Part shown: piece by piece, positions 7,549-14,899 of the stretch
How positions within the stretch are numbered: the first letter of the stretch is position 1
Layout of the letters: the number at the start of each line of letters is the position of its first letter
DNA from: CAZQHK01 sp964593455
Lineage (GTDB): Bacteria; Muiribacteriota; CAYSPT01
Assembly: GCA_964593455.1 (NCBI GenBank)
Contig: CAZQHK010000051.1
Location: 1 to 24,858 of the forward strand
Length of the DNA: 24,858 nucleotides
Direction: 5' to 3'
The notes under the pieces: model-generated
What the model was told of the DNA's origin: nothing
Databases searched by the model: none
Seen by the model: only the letters and a program-made list of their open reading frames with translations
Made by a program: the position numbers and the translations under genes

Positions 7549-7935
7549 ATGAATACGTTTTGGAACATCAGTGCTGTGGGGCTCGGGGGATTTCTCGGCG
7601 CCACCTTCCGGTATGGACTATGTTAGTTTATGAAAACTTTTCAGGCGCGGACCGGTTTTCCCGTCGGTACATTGCTGGTTAATCTGCTGGGTTGTTTGAT
7701 TATCGGGTTTCTGGGCGGCTGGTCGGCCACCTCTCCATTGTTTTCACCGAAGCTCAAGCTCTTCCTGATCATCGGAATACTGGGAAGCTTTACCACGTTT
7801 TCAACGTTCGGGTACGATACGCTTTGCCTGCTGCAGGAAAATAACACGCTGCTGGCGTTGGCCAATGTGGGAGCCCATATGCTGTTGGGTCTGCTGTGCG
7901 TCTATGCCGGGTACACCCTCTCGACACTAGGATAG
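7549..7935 (+). pseudogene. crcB: FluC/CrcB fluoride channel with in-frame TAG
   Basis: From ATG 7549 (GAGGGG upstream) the frame gives the FluC start, with the family GG-x-x-GA-x-x-RY motif (GGFLGATFRYGL). It meets TAG at 7624-7626 and continues in the same frame with GTLLVNLLGCLIIGFLGG, GILGSFTTFSTFGYDTL and a last helix GAHMLLGLL. The total of 128 codons including TAG matches the 120-130 residues of the family. FluC proteins are four-helix dimeric channels that export fluoride. The residues lining the pore (VN in helix 2; TTFSTF in helix 3) are intact. The ATG at 7630 would give a 101-residue product without helix 1. The gene is probably inactivated by one point change such as TGG or CAG to TAG, unless this is a sequencing error. 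I found no fluoride riboswitch upstream. Confidence 0.8.
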
Positions 7936-8003
7936 AACCTGGCGCTTACATGGGACCGGAAGCTCAACCTAAATCGAACGGTTGCCAGGGAGGAGGATAA
8001 ACG

Positions 8004-9554
8004 ATGTTTAAAAAACACGAACTTACACTTGGCGGAGAACGCAAAACCCTGACAACCAATATACTCACCCTGCCCTTCCTGCTGCTGGGGGTGGACAACA
8101 TCTTCTTCATGGCCGCCATCATCGGGCTGGCCCGGGTATCAACCGGTCTGGAATTCAAGTCATATGTTACCTTCGGTACCGGGGGACCGTTCAGCCAATA
8201 CGTCCTGTTTGGTGTCATGTTCATGTATATCCCCATCCTGGCCTGGTATTTTCCCATCTATCGCTGGCTGACAACCGGAGACGACAAATATAAACAAAAA
8301 GTAGCCGACCGGTTAAATTACGTACATACCGCCCTGAAAAACTTCTTTTTCATGTACGCCAGCGCCAAGATCGTTCATTATCTCATTCTCTTCAGAAAAG
8401 GGATTATCTGGCAGAACTTCTTCACCGGTGTTCTTCCCGCCATACTCATCGCTATCGCCTCCCAATACTTCATTTCCCTGATCTACCTCGACCTGGCCCT
8501 GTCGGGAACCAAGCTCATCAGGCGCAAGCTTTACGGAGTTGAAGAACTCTACCGGTTGAAGCAAGGGACCAGGCTGACCATTACCTTCAAAATATTCTGT
8601 CTCCTGTTCGCCGCCGCCGTTATTCCCCTGGCCCTGTTTCTGATAATCATGTACCGGTTGGACTCGATCAACGACTTCGTCCGGATGAACCTCAAGTACG
8701 TGGTCATGATGGCAGGTATCGTCACTATCCACGGACTGACCTTCCTCACCAGCAGCATCCAGCGCCCGCTCAACGCGCTCATCGACAAGATGGAGGTCCT
8801 GGCGAAAGGAGAGTTCCCGGACAAATCTTCCATCCTGTACACCGACGAGATTGCCAGTCTGAAGGCCAACTTCAACATCATGGTGGACGAACTCAAGGAA
8901 AAAGAAGAGCTGCGGGACACTTTCGGGAAATATGTGTCCATCGAGATCGCCAAACAGTTGGTGGAATCAAAGAATATCGACCTCGGCGGCCAGCAGATCA
9001 AAGCCAGCATCCTCTTTTCCGACATCCGCAATTTCACCGCCATGAGCGAAAAGGCTTCAGCCAAAGAGATCGTTGAGTTTTTGAACCGGTACTTCTCTTA
9101 CATTACCCGGCCCATCATGGCCAACCACGGCGTGATCAACAAGTTTATCGGCGACGCGGTCATGGCTATCTACACCCCCTTTTTGGGCTCGGAGTCATAC
9201 GTGGACGACGCTATGCATACGGTGGTTGGTATGCGCCGGCAGCTCGAACAGTTCAACCTGGACTTTCCCCAGTATGACAGCGTGAAGTTTGGAGCAGGAC
9301 TCCACACCGGCACCCTGGTAGCGGGAAACATCGGCACGGAGGAACGACTCGAGTACACGGTCATCGGCGATACAGTCAATGTCGCTTCCCGCATCGAGAG
9401 CCAGACCAGGAATCTCGGTACGGACATCCTGGTAAGCGAAACCATTTTTGAAGAGCTCAGCCTGGAACTGAAGAAAGAGCTTTCATTCCGAAAATGCAAA
9501 CCGGTTAAAGTCAAAGGGAAGGGAAAGCCGCTCGTGCTCTACGCGCTTTGCTAA
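8004..9554 (+). CDS. Membrane adenylate cyclase (polytopic sensor-HAMP-class III cyclase)
   Basis: 516 residues, ATG 8004 behind AGGAGG (7991-7996). The N-terminal half has about six membrane helices (near 20-42, 64-86, 110-130, 134-165, 195-217, 230-250) and almost no periplasmic domain, so it may sense a lipid-soluble signal or the membrane itself. A HAMP-like linker follows (about 250-300, SIQRPLNALIDKMEVLAKGE). The class III catalytic domain (about 330-516) is complete: Asp340 (FSDIRNF), Lys380 and Asp384 (NKFIGDAVMAIY), Thr452 (YTVIGD, the adenine-selecting Thr of the class IIIb type), Asn459 and Arg463 (VNVASR). It makes cAMP at the cytoplasmic face. Its stop overlaps the stop of the convergent deiminase gene. 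It differs in subclass from the PspC-fused cyclase (Thr instead of Asp). Confidence 0.92.
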   Translation: MFKKHELTLGGERKTLTTNILTLPFLLLGVDNIFFMAAIIGLARVSTGLEFKSYVTFGTGGPFSQYVLFGVMFMYIPILAWYFPIYRWLTTGDDKYKQKVADRLNYVHTALKNFFFMYASAKIVHYLILFRKGIIWQNFFTGVLPAILIAIASQYFISLIYLDLALSGTKLIRRKLYGVEELYRLKQGTRLTITFKIFCLLFAAAVIPLALFLIIMYRLDSINDFVRMNLKYVVMMAGIVTIHGLTFLTSSIQRPLNALIDKMEVLAKGEFPDKSSILYTDEIASLKANFNIMVDELKEKEELRDTFGKYVSIEIAKQLVESKNIDLGGQQIKASILFSDIRNFTAMSEKASAKEIVEFLNRYFSYITRPIMANHGVINKFIGDAVMAIYTPFLGSESYVDDAMHTVVGMRRQLEQFNLDFPQYDSVKFGAGLHTGTLVAGNIGTEERLEYTVIGDTVNVASRIESQTRNLGTDILVSETIFEELSLELKKELSFRKCKPVKVKGKGKPLVLYALC

Positions 9555-10651
9555 GGCCCCGGAACCGTTTGGGTCACGCAGTGGATGGATCCACCGGAGT
9601 GAATTGAACTGTCGGAGTTAACCATTCGTACGGTTACATCGGGGATACCGCGCTGGTATGCTTCGGCGGCCTGCACGTTTTCATGTCCGTGACCGGAGAA
9701 AGACGGCATGATGACCACATTGTTCACGAGCAGCGAGTTGGTGTAGGTAAACCAGGTGCCGCCGCTTTTCCAGCACTTGATTCTGATGATCCGGTAATCC
9801 CCGCCGCCCGGGGCCTGGAGCGACGAGAAGTATTCCACGGCTTTTTCGCAGGCGCTCTTGAACGGCTCGTCCTCGGTGGCCGCGATCATCACCGTGCTGT
9901 CGTTCAGAAGTTTGACGAACATGTCGATGTGTCCCGTGCCGTCAGCGGGAGAACCGGGATACCCGGCGTAATCGATGGCGTGAACCGTGTGGACCTTGTA
10001 ATACTCTTTGAGAAGACGGTCAACCTCTTCTTGCGATTTGCCGCGGTTCCAGAGATACGTGCGTTTGGTCATGAACAGGTTGCCCGCCGAGTCAACCATC
10101 AGGTTGCCGCCGTCCAGGATGAGGTCCATGGAGAAGGAATCGACACCTTTCTGTTCGGCCACCCGGGTCGGGACCTGGTCATCGTAGCGGCGGTACGAGT
10201 AGTGACGGTAGATGGTGTCGATGATACCCAGGGTACCGGTGGCTTCATTGAGGCCGAAGGGACCGTAATCGCGCATCCACACGGTGTTGAGGTCACACCG
10301 TATCCGCGTGTATTGTTCAGCGGAGACTCCCGGTAAACTCGACGGTCCTCGAACCACCCAGACTTCGGCTTTCCCGTCAACAGCGGCGACACGGGCAATC
10401 TGTTTAAGCATGGATGTGTAACCGGCCCAGCCCATGACCACGGCCCGTACTTGCTCATACTCCGCCGGTATCCGGAAACCTTCGGCTGGAGCAGAGACGG
10501 CGCTGCCAAACACCGCCGGCTCGCGATCGTCCACTTCACGATCGCGATCTATCCAATTGGGAAGCGGGTTTTCGAGATCGAGTTGCTGAGCTATGACCGG
10601 GCACGTGAGCCCGAGGATAAGCAGTAACGTTAAAACGTATCTTGTTTTCAT
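9551..10651 (-). CDS. Secreted peptidylarginine/agmatine deiminase-family enzyme
   Basis: 366 residues from ATG 10651, chosen over the in-frame TTG at 10654 because GGAGG (10663-10659) is then 7 bases away. A signal peptide (about 1-22, ending PVIAQQ) exports it. The fold and active site are those of the Porphyromonas-type deiminase family (PF04371): Asp128 in W-x-R-D-YGP, DGGN at 180-183, His241 and Asp243 in GTGHIDMF, Asn305 in YTNSLL, and nucleophile Cys358 in GSIHC-x-TQ. Cytosolic members turn agmatine into N-carbamoylputrescine. Secreted relatives include Porphyromonas PPAD, which converts C-terminal peptidyl-arginine to citrulline. The signal peptide favours a peptide or extracellular guanidino substrate, but the sequence does not settle which. 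No polyamine genes are adjacent. The stop codon overlaps that of the cyclase. Confidence 0.88.
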   Translation of the reverse strand: MKTRYVLTLLLILGLTCPVIAQQLDLENPLPNWIDRDREVDDREPAVFGSAVSAPAEGFRIPAEYEQVRAVVMGWAGYTSMLKQIARVAAVDGKAEVWVVRGPSSLPGVSAEQYTRIRCDLNTVWMRDYGPFGLNEATGTLGIIDTIYRHYSYRRYDDQVPTRVAEQKGVDSFSMDLILDGGNLMVDSAGNLFMTKRTYLWNRGKSQEEVDRLLKEYYKVHTVHAIDYAGYPGSPADGTGHIDMFVKLLNDSTVMIAATEDEPFKSACEKAVEYFSSLQAPGGGDYRIIRIKCWKSGGTWFTYTNSLLVNNVVIMPSFSGHGHENVQAAEAYQRGIPDVTVRMVNSDSSIHSGGSIHCVTQTVPGP

Positions 10652-10681
10652 CAATAAACCTCCGAATCAGCGGTCCGTGCA

Positions 10682-10724
10682 GTGCCGCATAACGGCACCC
10701 GGCTGAAATGGTATTCTCATTTCA
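10682..10724 (-). promoter_or_regulatory. Paired inverted repeats upstream of the deiminase gene
   Basis: Two perfect inverted repeats stand side by side, 31 to 73 bases upstream of the deiminase start. GTGCCG (10682-10687) and CGGCAC (10693-10698) flank 5 bases. TGAAATG (10704-10710) and CATTTCA (10718-10724) flank 7 bases. A further CATTTCA occurs at 10747-10753. They could be leader hairpins or operators; no known regulator can be named. Confidence 0.4.
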
Positions 10725-10870
10725 ATAAACCGGCTTTATTATACCTCATTTCATTACAGGAAACAATTGTGCCAGCGGTTTGATCTTTTTCGAAGCAAAA
10801 CAGCACCGCGCCAGCTATTGTGTAACTTTTTATTTCCAGCTTGAATAGTATATACTGTAAATAGTTCATC

Positions 10871-12490
10871 ATGAAAATCAAGATAGGCGGGAACCAGAAC
10901 CGCATGCACCCATGGGAGAATGCCAGTGTGACGGTACGAACAACACGTTCCGGACGTCCGTGCAGAGGACGCGGGAACATCTCTAAATTCATAATTCTTC
11001 TTCTGCTGGCGGTTATCGCCATACCGGGCCGGCCGCTGAACGCCGGCGGTGATCCGGCGTACCTGGAGTTCGAGGACGTCGGGGACGAGGTTAAATTCAC
11101 CTTTGACGAACTACCGTTCCCGTTCAGGAACACCCGGGTCAGGCTCATCACCGACAACGTCGAAGCCTGGAACGCCCGGTGGTACGTACTGCAAAGCGCC
11201 ACTCAGACCATCGACACGACCTACTTCATCCTGGAGCACGACGTGTTCGGCGATGCGTTCATCGGCCTGCTCCTGAAGAAAGCCCGTGAGGGCGTCCGTG
11301 TCCGGCTCATGATAGACGCCCGGGGGTCGGGGTTCTTTGCCAGCCGTTTCACCGGCGGACAGGATTACCTCCAGGAACTGGTGGAAGCCGGCGCGGAAGT
11401 CAAGACATTCAATCCCTTGCTGGGAGATTTACCGGACCTGCCGTGCGGACTCAAGTATTTCATCTCCGCCAATCACGACAAGATCATCGCCGTGGACGGC
11501 CGGTTCGTGATCACCGGCGGACGCAACATCGCCGTAGGCAACTTCGCCGATCCCGCCGATCTCCCCACGGTGAACATGGACACCGACGTCGTCATGGAAG
11601 GCGAGTTCATCAGCCAGGCCATCACGGTGGCGTTCGACGAGGAGTTCAACTCGCTCGACAACTACACGGTACAACAGGATCTGCTGGGGAACTGGTTTTC
11701 CAAGAGCGACTACCTCCTGATGGCCGAAGCGGCCATGGACGCCTGGATGAGGGGCGGCCAGCTTTACGAACCGACCGGCGACTTCCGGTTCGATCCGTCC
11801 ATCTACAACGAAGAGCTCAAGAAATACCCGTCCAGCACCACCTTCGAGGGGTACCGGCCGTTCCGGGGAGACCGGTTCCTGCCCGTCAAGATCCTGGACA
11901 AGCACTCCATCGCCGGGGAGCGCAACGACATCACCGACTCCATCGTCAAGCTGATCGACGCCTCCGAGAAAGAGATCATCATCCAGAGTCCCTACGTGGT
12001 CCTCACCGATAAAGCCAGGGCGGCACTCCAACGGGCCAACGACCGCGGCGTCCGGATCATCCTCCACACCAACAGCCCGGTCAGCTCCGACAGCTTGTGG
12101 ACCCAGGCTTTCTTCGTCAAGGAATGGCTCGATATCCAGATAGCCATGCCCCGGCTCGAAGTCTGGGCGTACCTGCCGAAACGGCTGATTCACTCCAAGG
12201 TGGTAGTCTTCGACCGCAAAGTAACCATTATCGGCACCTACAACATGGACCCCATGTCGGAACAGATCAACTCCGAGGTGATGGCCTGCGTCAATTCCGG
12301 GTCCTTCGGGATGCGGACAGCGTTCAGGATCATGAAAGATCTCGAGAAATCCCGCCGGTACACGATTGAACTCAGCAAGGACGGCCGGGTACCGGTGGAA
12401 CTATTCGGACCGGCCTCGATTGCCAAGGGGCGCCTGAAGCTCATCATAGATTTCCTATCCTCCATCAAGTGGCTGAGGCCGCTTGTTTAA
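10871..12490 (+). CDS. Secreted phospholipase D-family protein (two HKD motifs)
   Basis: 539 residues as drawn. Both PLD motifs are complete: His202-Lys204-Asp209 (NHDKIIAVDGRFVITGGRN) and His441-Lys443-Asp448 (IHSKVVVFDRKVTIIGTYN). It should therefore act by the phosphatidyl-histidine mechanism, as cardiolipin synthases and bacterial PLDs do. A hydrophobic segment at about 40-56 followed by PLNAGG is a signal peptide or anchor with a long basic lead. The start is uncertain. ATG 10871 has no ribosome site and sits 14 bases after a -10-like TATACT (10851-10856), whereas GTG 10928 (residue 20) has GGGAG 9-13 bases upstream and leaves a normal signal peptide. With one N-terminal segment and an exported body, a periplasmic lipid or nucleic-acid substrate fits better than the usual cardiolipin synthase topology. 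It diverges from the deiminase gene. Confidence 0.88.
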   Translation: MKIKIGGNQNRMHPWENASVTVRTTRSGRPCRGRGNISKFIILLLLAVIAIPGRPLNAGGDPAYLEFEDVGDEVKFTFDELPFPFRNTRVRLITDNVEAWNARWYVLQSATQTIDTTYFILEHDVFGDAFIGLLLKKAREGVRVRLMIDARGSGFFASRFTGGQDYLQELVEAGAEVKTFNPLLGDLPDLPCGLKYFISANHDKIIAVDGRFVITGGRNIAVGNFADPADLPTVNMDTDVVMEGEFISQAITVAFDEEFNSLDNYTVQQDLLGNWFSKSDYLLMAEAAMDAWMRGGQLYEPTGDFRFDPSIYNEELKKYPSSTTFEGYRPFRGDRFLPVKILDKHSIAGERNDITDSIVKLIDASEKEIIIQSPYVVLTDKARAALQRANDRGVRIILHTNSPVSSDSLWTQAFFVKEWLDIQIAMPRLEVWAYLPKRLIHSKVVVFDRKVTIIGTYNMDPMSEQINSEVMACVNSGSFGMRTAFRIMKDLEKSRRYTIELSKDGRVPVELFGPASIAKGRLKLIIDFLSSIKWLRPLV

Positions 12491-12604
12491 CGCTTACCTA
12501 TCTTTCAGCCCGGAAACCACAGTGATATCTCGCAGTCGGGGCACTTCAGGTGGGCGAAACCGTGCTGGTGGTTCAGGCACTTGAGAAGCTCGCAGGCCGA
12601 GATA

Positions 12605-12634
12605 TTGCTCTGCGAACCTGCTCCTTGATACAAT
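12605..12634 (+). promoter_or_regulatory. Putative extended -10 promoter of creB
   Basis: TTGCTC (12605-12610), an 18-base spacer, then TGATACAAT (12626-12634). The last box has the extended -10 form TG-N-TACAAT. The -10 ends only 8 bases before the proposed creB ATG at 12643, so transcription would start at or next to the start codon. The same TGATACAAT occurs before the membrane protein at 17950. Confidence 0.35.
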
Positions 12635-12642
12635 GCAGGGTG

Positions 12643-13356
12643 ATGGAGAATCCGCAACCGACAATTCTGGTAGTTGAAGACGAGCCGGCCATCGCCGATA
12701 CCATCACGTACGCTCTGGAAACCGACGGGATGGAATCGCGCTGGTGCTCCACCGGCCGGGAAGCGCTCAGCGCCCTGACTGGAGGGGATATCGCCCTGGT
12801 GGTTCTCGACATCGGGCTGCCCGACATCAACGGTTTCGACCTGTGCCGCAAGATCAGGAAAATGTCTTCCGTCCCCATCATCTTCCTCACCGCCCGAGGC
12901 GACGAGGTGGACCGGGTGGTAGGGCTGGAGATCGGCGGCGACGATTACGTGGTGAAGCCGTTTAGCCCCCGGGAACTCTCAGCCCGGGTCAAGGCGGTGC
13001 TCCGCCGCTCCGGGACCGGCGGTGGCAAAAGCAGCCCCTGTACCGAAATCAGCATCCCGGAAGGATTTCCTTTTATTGTTGACGAGAAACGGTTGATCAT
13101 CACCTATTTCGGAGTCTCTTTGGAACTCTCCCGTTACGAGTATCGGCTACTGGAACTGCTTCTCAAGCGCCCGGGATGGGTTTTTACTCGGGAGCAGCTG
13201 AAAGATATGGTCTGGGACGAACCGGAAGCAAGCCTGGAACGTACCGTGGATACCCATATCAAGACCCTCAGAAGCAAGCTGCGTGAAATCAAACCCGATC
13301 TGAAACCTATCAGAACACACCGGGGTATCGGTTACTCGTTGAGGGAATCATGGTAA
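12643..13356 (+). CDS. creB: CreB-like OmpR-family response regulator
   Basis: 237 residues from ATG 12643. A longer in-frame start (GTG 12550) would add 31 residues without homology to the family. The receiver domain has the acidic pair Glu12-Asp13, phosphoacceptor Asp56 (VVLDIGLPD), the switch Thr (IIFLTARG) and Lys (VVKPFSP). The C-terminal OmpR-type winged helix carries SRYEYRLLELLL, VFTREQL and RTVDTHIKTLRSKL. Identity as CreB rests on the company it keeps: a CreC-like kinase overlapping its 3' end by 7 bases, a CreD-like protein downstream, and TTCAC-N6 tags between them. CreB binds TTCAC-N6-TTCAC and activates creD and envelope or metabolic genes. No ribosome site is well placed, and the -10 box lies so close that the mRNA may be leaderless. 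Confidence 0.85.
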   Translation: MENPQPTILVVEDEPAIADTITYALETDGMESRWCSTGREALSALTGGDIALVVLDIGLPDINGFDLCRKIRKMSSVPIIFLTARGDEVDRVVGLEIGGDDYVVKPFSPRELSARVKAVLRRSGTGGGKSSPCTEISIPEGFPFIVDEKRLIITYFGVSLELSRYEYRLLELLLKRPGWVFTREQLKDMVWDEPEASLERTVDTHIKTLRSKLREIKPDLKPIRTHRGIGYSLRESW

Positions 13357-14825
13357 CCATACGGACCCGTCTTTTTCTAGCTTTTCTCATCCTGGTAGGA
13401 CTCGGTTTCTACTCTCTGGTGGACTGGCTTCTGGAAGATATCCGTCCACGCTATCTGGAGACCATGGAGGAGTCCATGGTTGACACCGCCACTATCCTGG
13501 CCTCGGTGCTGTCAAACCAGATCGAGGGTGATGTGAGTACGGTGAAAAATTTCCGGACGGCCATCAAGGATTTGGAAAATTTCCGGACCGCCTTTGGGAA
13601 AGCCCGGGACCGGACGTTTTCCGCCCGGATCTACCGGCTCACCAAGACCAACCTGACTATGCGGGTGTACGTCACCGATAAGACAGGAATTGTTATCTTT
13701 GATTCCGATGAAGGCCGGGACGAGGGAAAAGATTACTCCCGCTGGAACGACGTGCACCGGACGTTGCGCGGCGAGTACGGTGCCCGTACCAGCCACCCGG
13801 ACCCCGCCGCGCCCGGGAAATCCATCCTCTACGTGGCCGCGCCTATCATCGACAAAGATGAAATCGCCGGTGTCCTTACCGTCTGCAAACCATCGGACAG
13901 TCTGGTGGTATTTATCTACGCAGCCAAGAAGAAAATCATCCAGTACAGTATCGCGGCCGCTCTGTCAGTAGTCCTCCTGGGTCTGGTTTTCTCATTCTGG
14001 ATCACGCGACCGATCAACCGCCTCACCGAGTATGCCAAGGCGGTGCGGGACGGGAAACGGCAGGCGCTTCCCGAACTCGGGAAGAACGAGATAGGCCAAT
14101 TGGGTGAGGCGTTTGAGCAGATGCGGGATGCTCTTGAAGGTAAGCAATACGTGGAATCATATATCCAGACATTGACCCACGAGATGAAGAGCCCGCTCAG
14201 TGCCATCCGGGGTGCGTCGGAACTTCTGCAGGAAAAAATGCAGGTGGCGGAGAGAACAAAGTTTCTGAAAAACATCCGTACCGAAACCGAGCGTATCCAA
14301 AATATGATCGAACGTCTGCTTCAACTCTCCGCCCTGGAGAACCGGAAAGGATTGACCGATGTTCAGGATATCGACGTTTCCGAATTGGCCGAAGAAGCCG
14401 TGGAAAGCCTGGCGCCCCTGATAGTGGCTAAACGTATCAACTTCGATAAAAATATCGGACGGGAGATTTATCTGAGCGGTAACCGGTTTCTCATCAAACA
14501 GTCTCTGGCCAACCTCCTGCAGAACGCCGTGGATTTCACACCGGAAAAAGGAACGATCTCGGTCCTCGTCAAACGAGGAGACGCGTATATCGAACTGGAA
14601 GTTTCCGACGACGGACCCGGCGTGCCGGATTACGCTTTGGACAGGATATTCGACCGCTTCTACTCACTGCAGCGACCCGGCACCAGCAAGAAAAGCTCCG
14701 GACTGGGCCTCACTTTCGTGAAAGAAGCAACTGCCCTCCATGGAGGCACTATCGCCCTTGAAAATAGGCCCGATGGCGGTGTCACAGCCCGCCTGCGGTT
14801 TCCTTCCACATCTAATTCATCCTGA
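13350..14825 (+). CDS. creC: CreC-like sensor histidine kinase
   Basis: 491 residues. TM1 is at about 7-27, then a periplasmic sensor domain of about 170 residues (single-Cache-like: VYVTDKTGIVIFDSDEGRDEGKDYSRW ... ILYVAAPI), TM2 at about 198-218, and a HAMP domain (TRPINRLTEYAKAV). The phosphoacceptor is His277 in LTHEMKSPLSAIRG. The ATPase domain shows the N box (NLLQNAVDFTP), G1 (DDGPGVP), F box (FDRFYSL) and G2 (SSGLGLTFV). Layout and sensor motif agree with CreC, which phosphorylates CreB. ATG 13350 lies inside the creB end (ATGGTAA), so translation is coupled. Its stop is 1 base before the first TTCAC box. The physiological signal is unknown, as for CreC generally. Confidence 0.9.
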   Translation: MVTIRTRLFLAFLILVGLGFYSLVDWLLEDIRPRYLETMEESMVDTATILASVLSNQIEGDVSTVKNFRTAIKDLENFRTAFGKARDRTFSARIYRLTKTNLTMRVYVTDKTGIVIFDSDEGRDEGKDYSRWNDVHRTLRGEYGARTSHPDPAAPGKSILYVAAPIIDKDEIAGVLTVCKPSDSLVVFIYAAKKKIIQYSIAAALSVVLLGLVFSFWITRPINRLTEYAKAVRDGKRQALPELGKNEIGQLGEAFEQMRDALEGKQYVESYIQTLTHEMKSPLSAIRGASELLQEKMQVAERTKFLKNIRTETERIQNMIERLLQLSALENRKGLTDVQDIDVSELAEEAVESLAPLIVAKRINFDKNIGREIYLSGNRFLIKQSLANLLQNAVDFTPEKGTISVLVKRGDAYIELEVSDDGPGVPDYALDRIFDRFYSLQRPGTSKKSSGLGLTFVKEATALHGGTIALENRPDGGVTARLRFPSTSNSS

Positions 14826-14826
14826 T

Positions 14827-14853
14827 TTCACTTCCACTTCACACACACTTCAC
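14827..14853 (+). promoter_or_regulatory. Triple cre/blr tag: CreB operator
   Basis: TTCAC occurs at 14827-14831, 14838-14842 and 14849-14853, each separated by exactly 6 bases (TTCCAC and ACACAC), giving an 11-base period. The known CreB/BlrA target is two such boxes, TTCAC-N6-TTCAC; here the array contains two overlapping tags. A GATACT (14864-14869) could be the -10, 21 bases after the second box, and AAAGGAGG (14884-14891) serves ATG 14900. The site lies directly between creC and its presumed targets. I saw no other correctly spaced pair in the window. Confidence 0.85.
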
Positions 14854-14899
14854 ATCTATCCTCGATACTGGTTACAGAACCAGAAAGGAGGTCGCTGTT

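Noticed and set aside
7624..7626. Programmed readthrough or pyrrolysine at the crcB TAG
   Set aside because: No downstream insertion hairpin or Pyl genes are visible, and other genes in the window end normally with TAG (3947-3949, 7933-7935); point inactivation or error is simpler.
11429..12193. Long minus-strand ORF (254 codons) opposite the phospholipase D gene
   Set aside because: It lies wholly inside a gene with two intact HKD motifs; its translation is Val/Asp/Gly-rich in the manner of an antisense frame and has no recognisable domain.
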